Shown here: in pieces, positions 1 to 5,631 of the stretch
Numbering within the stretch: the first letter of the stretch is position 1
Layout: every line of letters begins with the position of its first letter
Origin: Chloroflexota bacterium
GTDB taxonomy: Bacteria > Chloroflexota > Dormibacteria > CF-121
Assembly: GCA_005889395.1 (NCBI GenBank)
Contig: VBFX01000208.1
Span: 1 to 10,081, forward strand
DNA length: 10,081 nt
Direction of reading: 5' to 3'
Position numbers and translations under genes: made by a program
Notes under the pieces: generated by a model
What the model saw: the letters and a program-made list of their open reading frames with translations, nothing else
Database searches by the model: none
What the model was told of the DNA's origin: nothing

Positions 1-1130
1 CTGTACTGCTCCTCGATCTCGCGGCTGGGCTCGGCGCCGACCACGAAGCCGGTCGCCACCACCGTGATCTTGACCTCGCCGGACATCTTCTCGTCGATGA
101 CGGTCCCAAAGATGATGTTGGCGTCTTTGTCAGCAGAGGCACGGACAATCTCCGCCGCCTCGTTGACCTCGTGCAACGTGAGGTCGGTGCCGCCGGTGAT
201 GTTGAAGAGGATGCCGCGCGCCCCGTCGATCGAGGTCTCCAGCAGAGGGCTGGCGACGGCATCGCGGGCGGCGTCGGCCGCACGCTGATCGCCGCTCCCG
301 AAGCCGATCCCCATCAGGGCGGCGCCCTGTCCGGACATGACCGCCTTGACATCGGCGAAGTCCAGGTTGATCAACCCGGGCTGGACGATCAGGTCGGAAA
401 TGCCCTGGACGCCCTGGCGCAGCACATCGTCCGCGATCTTCAGCGCTTCCGTGAACGGCACCTTCTTGTCGGTAACGTCCAGCAGCCGCTGGTTCGGAAT
501 GATGATCAGGGTGTCGACCTTTTCCCGCAGCGTGGTCGCCGACTCTTCGGCGATCGCTCGCCGGCGCGAGCCCTCGAAGGTAAAGGGCTTGGTCACGACG
601 CCGATGGTGAGCGCGCCGTTGTTGCGCGCGATCTCCGCGACGACCGGTGCCGCGCCGGATCCCGTCCCGCCGCCCATGCCGGCGGTGAGGAATACCATGT
701 CGGCACCCTGCAACAGTTCAGAGAGTTCTTGCTGGCTCTCCTCCGCCGCCTCGCGGCCGATCGTCGGATTGCCGCCCGCGCCCAGGCCGCGAGTGAGCTT
801 CTTGCCGATATTCATCTTGGTCTGCGCTTCCGAATGGGCGAGTGCCTGCAGGTCGGTATTGATGGCGATGAACTCGACGCCGCGGAGCTTCGACCGGATC
901 ATGCGGTTGACGGCGTTGCTGCCGCCACCACCGATACCGACAACTTTGATACGGGCGTTCCCCTCCAGGGTCCGGTCGACATCGCGCATGGCTTCCTCCT
1001 TATCGCGCTCCAGGCGCGCTCTGACGAACCGTTCCGCCGACACCCGCGGTCCCTGACCTCCACCGTAATCACCAGGGATCACGGGCCGTGAGGCGAGGCC
1101 CTTCATTCGAAGCTGATCGTCGATGTTCAT
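1..1130 (-). CDS. ftsZ: Cell division protein FtsZ, 3' end beyond the window
   Basis: Tubulin-like GTPase that polymerises into the cytokinetic Z ring at midcell. The minus-strand reading frame shows the FtsZ start block RIKVVGIGGGGSNAVNRM, then NTDLQAL, the nucleotide-binding loop GGGTGSG followed by AAPVVAE, KPFTFEG, and the T7 synergy-loop region NLDFADVK needed for GTP hydrolysis. The globular domain is essentially complete; the linker and C-terminal peptide that bind FtsA lie off the left edge. Two in-frame ATG starts are possible. ATG 1130 lies 15 bases after the ftsA stop and adds 47 residues. ATG 989 gives the short N-terminus usual for the family (MRDVDRTLEGNARIKV). Both have AAGGAGG five bases upstream, so sequence alone does not decide; the outer start is given here. 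It is the last visible gene of the cluster, co-oriented with ftsA, and probably read from the promoter upstream of ftsA. Identity is certain; the start is not. Confidence 0.95.
   Translation of the reverse strand, partial: MNIDDQLRMKGLASRPVIPGDYGGGQGPRVSAERFVRARLERDKEEAMRDVDRTLEGNARIKVVGIGGGGSNAVNRMIRSKLRGVEFIAINTDLQALAHSEAQTKMNIGKKLTRGLGAGGNPTIGREAAEESQQELSELLQGADMVFLTAGMGGGTGSGAAPVVAEIARNNGALTIGVVTKPFTFEGSRRRAIAEESATTLREKVDTLIIIPNQRLLDVTDKKVPFTEALKIADDVLRQGVQGISDLIVQPGLINLDFADVKAVMSGQGAALMGIGFGSGDQRAADAARDAVASPLLETSIDGARGILFNITGGTDLTLHEVNEAAEIVRASADKDANIIFGTVIDEKMSGEVKITVVATGFVVGAEPSREIEEQY
995..1001 (-). promoter_or_regulatory. Ribosome binding site for the inner ftsZ start (ATG 989)
   Basis: The same seven bases, AAGGAGG, with the same five-base spacing, precede the in-frame ATG at 989. 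If the outer start is used, these bases encode Lys-Glu-Glu. This start gives the FtsZ N-terminus length that is normal for the family. Confidence 0.6.
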
Positions 1131-1135
1131 ATCGG

Positions 1136-1142
1136 CCTCCTT
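1136..1142 (-). promoter_or_regulatory. Ribosome binding site for the outer ftsZ start (ATG 1130)
   Basis: AAGGAGG, a strong Shine-Dalgarno sequence, lies five bases before ATG 1130 and immediately after the ftsA stop codon (TAG 1148-1146). Such a strong site in the short ftsA/ftsZ junction supports translation starting at 1130. Confidence 0.7.
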
Positions 1143-1145
1143 CCT

Positions 1146-2375
1146 CTAGAAGAAATCCTTGATCCAACGAACGGTTCGCGCGTACACCGCCGATGCGCCC
1201 GCGCCAACGGGCGCGTGGCCGTTGCCGTGGTGCCGAAGTTTGGTTCCCCAGCGCAGCAGTCCCACGGCGGTGGCGTAGGCCGGTCCGCTCACCTGGTCGC
1301 TCATGCCGATCGTCTGCGCGGGCGCGCCAATCCGCACCGGAAGGTCGAGCAGCGACTGCGCGGCCTCCGTGAAACCGAGCAGGCGACAGCCGCCGCCGGT
1401 GAAGACGACGCCCCCGGGCAGAAACCCGTCGTGCCCGCCACGGCGCATCTCGAGGCGCACCATGTCGAGGATCTCGCGGGCGCGCGGTGCGATGATCTCC
1501 GCCAGGTGCCGGCGCGGCACGACCTGGACCCGATCCTGCCCGATCTGATGCAACTCGACCATTTCTTCTTTGGGGATACAGGCGGGGATCGCATGCCCGT
1601 AGTTGACCTTCAACATCTCGGCCTCGGTGAGGGTCGTGCGCAGCCCGATGGCGATGTCGTTCGTGACATGCGTCGCGCCCACGGGGAGCGCCGCGGTGTG
1701 CACGACGCTGCCGTCGGTGAAAAGCGCGACGTCCGTCGTCCCGCCACCGACATCGACCAGCGCCACGCCCAGGTCGAGCTCGTTGTCGTTGAGCACGGCT
1801 TCGGCGGAGGCGAGCACCTGCACCACCAGATCCTCGACGCTCATGCCCGCCTGGTGGACGCACTTGACGACGTTCTGCACCGCGGTCAACGAGCCGGTGA
1901 TGATGTGGGTCTCGACTTCGAGCCGGGCGCCGGACATCCCCACCGCGTCTCGCACCCCTTCCTGACCGTCGACGATGAAGCCGCGCGGGACCACGTGGAT
2001 GATCTCGCGATCATTGGGCACCGAGACCGCGCGCGCGGCGTCGATCACCCGGCTGACGTCCTCGTGCCCGATCTCACGGTCGGAACGGGCGACCGCGATC
2101 ATGCCGCGGCTGTTCTGGCTCAGGACGTGCGTGCCGGCCAAGCCCACGAAGGCGGACTCGACCTTGTGGCCGCACATTCGCTGCGCGGCATCGACCGCGT
2201 GGCTGATGCCCCTGACGGTCTTCTCCATGTTGACGACCACGCCGCGACGGAGACCCTCGGAAGACGCCTCACCGAAACCGACGATGTTGAGGCCGCGCTC
2301 CGTCGGCTCGCCGACGACGCAGCAGATCTTGGTTGTGCCGATATCGAGTGCTGTGACGTATTTAGAACGAGGCAA
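1146..2375 (-). CDS. ftsA: Cell division protein FtsA
   Basis: Actin-like ATPase that anchors FtsZ filaments to the cytoplasmic membrane and recruits later divisome proteins. The 409-residue product has the actin-fold signatures in order: phosphate-1 LDIGTTK (10-16), phosphate-2 DVGGGTTD (208-215) and adenosine motif VFTGGG (324-329). The FtsA-specific 1C (SHS2) domain falls at about 86-165. The C-terminal 397-409 (VYARTVRWIKDFF) alternates aromatic/hydrophobic and basic residues, as in the amphipathic membrane-targeting helix. Length is typical. The start is TTG 2375, with AGGAAAGG at 2386-2379; the next residues, KYVTALDIGTTK, sit at the usual distance from the N-terminus, and I saw no better ATG or GTG. 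It follows the 109-bp sbp-ftsA gap with its own promoter and ends 15 bases before the outer ftsZ start. Presence of FtsA argues against most Actinomycetota. Confidence 0.96.
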   Translation of the reverse strand: MPRSKYVTALDIGTTKICCVVGEPTERGLNIVGFGEASSEGLRRGVVVNMEKTVRGISHAVDAAQRMCGHKVESAFVGLAGTHVLSQNSRGMIAVARSDREIGHEDVSRVIDAARAVSVPNDREIIHVVPRGFIVDGQEGVRDAVGMSGARLEVETHIITGSLTAVQNVVKCVHQAGMSVEDLVVQVLASAEAVLNDNELDLGVALVDVGGGTTDVALFTDGSVVHTAALPVGATHVTNDIAIGLRTTLTEAEMLKVNYGHAIPACIPKEEMVELHQIGQDRVQVVPRRHLAEIIAPRAREILDMVRLEMRRGGHDGFLPGGVVFTGGGCRLLGFTEAAQSLLDLPVRIGAPAQTIGMSDQVSGPAYATAVGLLRWGTKLRHHGNGHAPVGAGASAVYARTVRWIKDFF

Positions 2376-2378
2376 AAA

Positions 2379-2386
2379 CCTTTCCT
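2379..2386 (-). promoter_or_regulatory. Ribosome binding site deciding the TTG start of ftsA
   Basis: AGGAAAGG lies three bases before TTG 2375, with its AGGA core seven bases away. It supports the TTG as the true start of ftsA, where no ATG or GTG is available at the expected position. Confidence 0.6.
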
Positions 2387-2413
2387 GGAACGTTGGCTGG
2401 AACTGGCAAGCCC

Positions 2414-2442
2414 ATTATAGTGTGGTCCCGCCGCCGTGACAA
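2414..2442 (-). promoter_or_regulatory. Sigma70-type promoter for ftsA-ftsZ
   Basis: On the minus strand, -35 TTGTCA (2442-2437, five of six consensus bases) and -10 TATAAT (2419-2414, perfect) are separated by exactly 17 bp. Transcription would start near 2407, giving a leader of about 30 bases before the TTG start of ftsA. It lies in the only non-coding gap of the window, in a locally AT-richer stretch. The elements are seen directly; activity is inferred. Confidence 0.8.
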
Positions 2443-2458
2443 CACAACCGGCCGCGAC

Positions 2459-2467
2459 TTATCCACA
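2459..2467 (+). promoter_or_regulatory. DnaA box
   Basis: TTATCCACA matches the classical high-affinity DnaA-box consensus (TTATNCACA) at all nine positions. It ends 16 bp upstream of the -35 element of the ftsA promoter, between sbp and ftsA. A lone box is too little for an origin. It is placed as an activator or repressor site and may tie ftsAZ expression to DnaA level. Binding is inferred from the motif only. Confidence 0.6.
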
Positions 2468-2484
2468 GGTTTTTCGTGGTGGTG

Positions 2485-2850
2485 CTAGAGCAGGTGCCTC
2501 CGGATGACTGCCAGGTTGTCAAAGATTCGCACACCGAAGGCGACGATCGCGGCGAAATACAACTCGACGCCGAGCTTATCGCCCAGGTAGGTCAGCGCAC
2601 CCGCCGCGAGCGAGTTGACGAGCAGCCCGGAGATGAAGACTTTGTTCTCGAAGTTTCCGTTCAGCCAGGCTTTGACCGCTCCCAGCACGGAGTCGAGCGC
2701 GGCGAGGATCATGACGGCGGTGTAGCGCGCGTAGCCTGCCGGGATTTGCACCGGCGAATTGAGCCCGAGCACGATACCGACCGTGCCGAAGATGAAGACC
2801 GCCGCCACCAGCCAGAGCGCCTCGCGAGATCCCCTCGCCGGAAGCCTCAC
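2485..2850 (-). CDS. sbp: Small basic protein Sbp (DUF1290 family membrane protein)
   Basis: Short integral membrane protein of the DUF1290/Sbp family, found beside ftsA/ftsZ in Bacillota and related monoderm phyla; its molecular role is not established. The 121-residue product has hydrophobic segments at about 12-30, 42-60, 71-90 and 95-108. Family blocks visible are AALDSVLGAVKAWL (50-63), FENKVFISGLLVNSL (67-81), YLGDKLGVELY (88-98) and the C-terminal AFGVRIFDNLAVIRR. The start chosen is GTG 2850, which overlaps the ftsQ stop as GTGA, like the other junctions of this cluster. The frame stays open further upstream, but that part overlaps ftsQ and reads as non-family, Arg-rich sequence. The stop is TAG 2487-2485, followed by the 109-bp gap with the ftsA promoter. 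Family assignment is firm; function is unknown. Confidence 0.9.
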   Translation of the reverse strand: MRLPARGSREALWLVAAVFIFGTVGIVLGLNSPVQIPAGYARYTAVMILAALDSVLGAVKAWLNGNFENKVFISGLLVNSLAAGALTYLGDKLGVELYFAAIVAFGVRIFDNLAVIRRHLL

Positions 2851-3653
2851 CTGTGGGCTCGCATCTGCACGGCGGGCGCGCGCGCATTCTCGAGGTTGAT
2901 GTACTGGATCGGCGCCGAGACGAGGTCGATCCGGCTGCTCAGCGCGCGCAGTGCCGCGAGCTTCGGCTCCAGGCTGGCGCGATCGTCGCCGGTGACCATC
3001 TGCCCGAAGATGATGGTCCATCCGCGATCGGTCTGGGCCGTCAGGACTTCACGAGTGTCCAGCCGAAACGACGTCACCGAGATTTTGAAGGCGGAGCTGA
3101 AACCGGTGCGCAGCCGGATCAGCATCGGGAGGAGGTCGCTGTCAACGGCGCGCCGGCCGTCTCTGGCCGGCCCGAATTCGGGCCGGTTGATGACCGTCAG
3201 GCTTTTCGCCTCCACGGCCGGGTCGAGGACCTCGCCCAGGTCATTGAGGTAATAGGTCGCCTCCCCCACCTGGAGGACGGCCGACGGCGTCCACTCGGTG
3301 ACGCTGACGGAGACCCGGTCGGGAAGGGCGAGGCTTACGCGGGCCGAACGCACCCAGGGCAGCGCCTGCAGCCGGTTCGCCAGGTCCGCCTGGCTGAGCA
3401 GGAAGAGGTTGCGGTCAGGGGGCAGATTCAGCACATCCGTAACCTGCGCGGCGGTTAAGTGCTTTACGCCGAGGACCTCCACGTGTCGTGGGCGAAAGGC
3501 AGGCTGCGCCAGCAGGAAGAGCAGGGCGAAGATCTCGCCACCGACGAGGGCGATCTGCACCATGGCCCACAGCCATCCGCGCCCCGATGCGATGGGCTTG
3601 GCCGGCGCCGGCGTGCTCCGGCGCCGGCGCTTTTCGATCGTCCCAACGGTCAT
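2847..3653 (-). CDS. ftsQ: Cell division protein FtsQ (DivIB)
   Basis: Bitopic divisome protein that bridges early and late division proteins and forms a complex with FtsB/FtsL (DivIC/FtsL). The 268-residue product has a short, strongly basic cytoplasmic N-terminus (KRRRRR at 8-12), one membrane helix at about 27-49, a POTRA domain at about 54-121 starting HVEVLGVKHLTAAQV and including LPWVRSARVSLALPDRVSVSVTE, and then the FtsQ beta domain with YYLNDLGEVLD (134-144). Length and layout are normal for the family. ATG 3653 overlaps the ddl stop as ATGA and the gene's own stop overlaps the sbp GTG, so translation is probably coupled on both sides. A perfect 11-bp inverted repeat lies within its first codons. 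Sequence identity in this family is low; the call rests on domain order and on position between ddl and ftsA. Confidence 0.92.
   Translation of the reverse strand: MTVGTIEKRRRRSTPAPAKPIASGRGWLWAMVQIALVGGEIFALLFLLAQPAFRPRHVEVLGVKHLTAAQVTDVLNLPPDRNLFLLSQADLANRLQALPWVRSARVSLALPDRVSVSVTEWTPSAVLQVGEATYYLNDLGEVLDPAVEAKSLTVINRPEFGPARDGRRAVDSDLLPMLIRLRTGFSSAFKISVTSFRLDTREVLTAQTDRGWTIIFGQMVTGDDRASLEPKLAALRALSSRIDLVSAPIQYINLENARAPAVQMRAHR
3601..3628. repeat. Perfect 11-bp inverted repeat near the ftsQ start
   Basis: GCCGGCGCCGG (3601-3611) and CCGGCGCCGGC (3618-3628) are exact reverse complements separated by a six-base loop. In the ftsQ message the hairpin would begin about 25 bases after the ATG, in codons for the Arg/Pro/Ala-rich cytoplasmic tail. 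On the plus strand it is followed by GCTTTTCG, too short a T run for a convincing intrinsic terminator. The repeat itself is certain; any role is inference. Confidence 0.75.
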
Positions 3654-4774
3654 ACGTCCGTCCCATGCTCGAGCAGCCTGGTGTCGATGGCGGTCTGCGA
3701 GCGCTGTTTGTCGTTGAAGCGTTCGATGGCGAGGTCGATGAGCCGCGCGATCAACGTGGGGTAGGACAGGCCCGAAGCTTCCCAGAGTTTTGGATACATG
3801 CTGATGCGGGTGAAGCCCGGGATCGTGTTCAGTTCGTTCAACAGGACGCGGCCGCTCTTGCGCTCCAGGAAAAAGTCCACCCGCGCCATACCTGCCGCGT
3901 CGACCGCCTGGAAGGCGCGCACCGCCAGCTCTCGAACCTCCTCGGCGACGGCGGCGTCGATCGGCGCCGGGATGAGCAGCCGCGAACCTTCGTCCAGGTA
4001 TTTCGCGTCGTAGTCGTAGAACTCGTGCGCCGGCACGACTTCCCCGACGACCGACGCCTGTGGCTCATCGTTGCCGAGGACGCTGACCTCCAGCTCGCGC
4101 GCCTCGACCGCCCGCTCGACCAGCAGCTTGCGATCGAAGCTCGAGGCGAGGCGCAGGCCGGTGACGAGCTCGGTGCGGTTGTGGGCCTTGGTGGTCCCGA
4201 CACTCGAGCCCGAGTTGGCGAACTTCGAGAAGCACGGATAGCCAAGGCGTTCTTCGACCAGGGCGATGAAGGCGCTCGGGTCCTGCTCATACTGCCGCCG
4301 GGTGATCGGGAGATAGTCGACGATGGGCAGGCCGGCGGCCGTAAAGGCGCGTTTCATGTAGATCTTGTCGAGGCCGAGCGCCGAGCCGAGGACGCCGGCG
4401 CCGACATAGGGGAGGTTGGCGAGCTCCAGGACCCCCTGGATCGTTCCGTCCTCGCCGTTGAGCCCGTGGAACACGGGAAAGATCACGTCGAGCGGCGGCA
4501 ACGAGGGTGGCTGGCCAACCCCATCCTGTGCGGGCACCAGCGAGTGCTGCGTCGGGTCCGGCGGTAGGTACACGTACTCGCCGGTGGCGCCCTCGCCCAC
4601 CAGCCGCTTGAGTGTCCCGCCCACCAGCCAGCGCCCGTTCTTGTCGATGTAGAGCGGCACCGGCTCGAACCGTTGCGGATCCATCGCGGTGATGATCGAC
4701 TGGGCGGAAAGGATGGAGACCTCGTGCTCCGTCGACCGTCCACCGAAGAGGACTCCGATGCGCAGCACGCTCAT
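3650..4774 (-). CDS. ddl: D-alanine--D-alanine ligase
   Basis: ATP-grasp enzyme that joins two D-Ala molecules to make the terminal dipeptide added to the peptidoglycan stem by MurF; cytoplasmic. The 374 residues show the N-terminal FGGRSTEHEVS (10-20) with the Glu that contacts the first D-Ala, HGLNGEDGTIQG (103-114), the glycine-rich loop GSSVG (189-193), the omega-loop block EFYDYDAKY (251-259), MARVDFFL (296-303) and the Mg-binding NELNTIPGFT (313-322). The Tyr-containing omega loop is the form seen in D-Ala-D-Ala rather than D-Ala-D-Lac ligases. Length is slightly long for the family, with an insertion near 60-90. The block before the glycine-rich loop reads KFANSGSS, where most family members have KPxxxGSS. 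ATG 4774 overlaps the murB stop as ATGA and the stop overlaps the ftsQ start as ATGA, so this gene is embedded in the operon in the slot often held by murA in other Gram-positive clusters. Confidence 0.96.
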   Translation of the reverse strand: MSVLRIGVLFGGRSTEHEVSILSAQSIITAMDPQRFEPVPLYIDKNGRWLVGGTLKRLVGEGATGEYVYLPPDPTQHSLVPAQDGVGQPPSLPPLDVIFPVFHGLNGEDGTIQGVLELANLPYVGAGVLGSALGLDKIYMKRAFTAAGLPIVDYLPITRRQYEQDPSAFIALVEERLGYPCFSKFANSGSSVGTTKAHNRTELVTGLRLASSFDRKLLVERAVEARELEVSVLGNDEPQASVVGEVVPAHEFYDYDAKYLDEGSRLLIPAPIDAAVAEEVRELAVRAFQAVDAAGMARVDFFLERKSGRVLLNELNTIPGFTRISMYPKLWEASGLSYPTLIARLIDLAIERFNDKQRSQTAIDTRLLEHGTDV

Positions 4775-5631
4775 TGGCCTGGCGCCCGGCCGATGACGCG
4801 GACCTCCGGTTCGAGCTCGATGCCGAACCGTTCGAAGACGCGATTCCGCATCTCGGCCATTAAGGCTAGCACGTCATCCGCGCTCGCTCCCCCCAGGTTG
4901 ACGATAAAGTTCGCGTGCTTTTCCGAGATCTGCGCGCCGCCGATCCGGCGCCCCTTGAGGCCGCAGACATCGATCAGGCGTCCGGCCGCGTCGCCGGGCG
5001 GATTCTTGAAGGTGCTCCCCAGGCTCCGCCTCTCGATCGGCTGCGTCTGGCGCCGGTGCCGTTGCACCTCCTTGATGCGGTCGCGGATGCGCGACGGATC
5101 GTCCTCCGCCGTCTCGAACGTCGCGGACAAGACGACCCATCCCGCCTTTGCGGATTTCAAGATCGAGTCCCGGTAGGCGAGGCGGCAATCCGCCGCCGAC
5201 AGCGTGTGTAGGCGCCCCTGCGGATCGATGACGTCGGTATTGCCGACCACCGATCCGCCGACCATGCCGGGCACCCCGGCGCCGAACTCGAGGCCGGTTC
5301 GTCCTTTCTTGGCGGTATCGGCGGCCAGCTTGGGCATCAGGTAGCCCGCCGAGGCGGTGACCCGACTGCCCTCGACCGCGAGCCGCGACGTGGCCAGCTT
5401 GATCGTCAATCCGGGCAACTCCTCGGCGGCGAAGAGCGTGTTGGTTGCGGCGCCGATGACGAGGTATGGCACGCGCTCGTTGGTGAGGCGGGCGATCAAA
5501 TCGGCAAGGGCCGCGCCGTCCTCGAGTGCGAGAAAATAGCGCGCCCGCCCGCCGATCCCATACCAGCTGTGCGGACTGAGCGGCTCATGTTCTCGCGCGC
5601 CCGGGACCGCCGCCACCCAGGCATCAGGCAA
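4771..5631 (-). CDS. murB: UDP-N-acetylenolpyruvoylglucosamine reductase MurB
   Basis: FAD enzyme that reduces UDP-GlcNAc-enolpyruvate to UDP-MurNAc with NADPH; cytoplasmic. The 286 residues hold the N-terminal IGGRARYF (26-33), the FAD-loop region VIGAATNTLF (58-67), GLEFGAGVPGMVGGSVVGN (113-131), YRDSILK (153-159), the catalytic-Ser block GSTFKNP (205-211, Ser206), GDAAGRLID, GLKGRRIGGAQISEKHANFIVN (225-245) and the C-terminal EPEVRVIG with the catalytic Glu. Two oddities: the FAD loop reads GAATN instead of the usual GGGSN, and the stretch after GGSVVGN goes straight to DVIDPQG, so the usual GAYGxE loop of roughly 15 residues is missing. The start is TTG 5631, overlapping murC by 8 bases with GGAG upstream; GTG 5616 is an alternative. 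The stop overlaps the ddl ATG. All key catalytic residues I can place are present, so it is probably active. Confidence 0.94.
   Translation of the reverse strand: MPDAWVAAVPGAREHEPLSPHSWYGIGGRARYFLALEDGAALADLIARLTNERVPYLVIGAATNTLFAAEELPGLTIKLATSRLAVEGSRVTASAGYLMPKLAADTAKKGRTGLEFGAGVPGMVGGSVVGNTDVIDPQGRLHTLSAADCRLAYRDSILKSAKAGWVVLSATFETAEDDPSRIRDRIKEVQRHRRQTQPIERRSLGSTFKNPPGDAAGRLIDVCGLKGRRIGGAQISEKHANFIVNLGGASADDVLALMAEMRNRVFERFGIELEPEVRVIGRAPGQ

Noticed and set aside
171..1091. Plus-strand open frame of 306 codons opposite ftsZ
   Set aside because: Antisense shadow of a highly conserved gene.
1215..2420. Plus-strand open frame of 401 codons opposite ftsA
   Set aside because: Shadow of ftsA in GC-rich sequence; no recognisable domain, rich in Asp/His/Arg as other antisense frames here.
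2459..2467. Replication origin at the DnaA box
   Set aside because: A single box in a 109-bp gap with no cluster of boxes, no long AT-rich unwinding region and no dnaA/dnaN nearby.
2376..2477. Inverted pair AAAAACCT / AGGTTTTT at the two ends of the sbp-ftsA gap
   Set aside because: Eight bases each and about 80 bases apart; likely chance in the AT-richer flanks, one arm being part of the ftsA ribosome binding site.
2851..3021. Upstream extension of the sbp frame to 3021
   Set aside because: It overlaps ftsQ coding sequence and reads as Arg/Ala-rich non-family sequence; GTG 2850 overlaps the ftsQ stop and gives the usual Sbp length.
3601..3634. Plus-strand intrinsic terminator at the GC hairpin
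   Set aside because: Only four T residues follow, with no plus-strand gene to terminate; the site is inside ftsQ.
3488..4567. Plus-strand open frame of 359 codons opposite ddl and ftsQ
   Set aside because: Spans two real genes on the other strand and has no recognisable domain.
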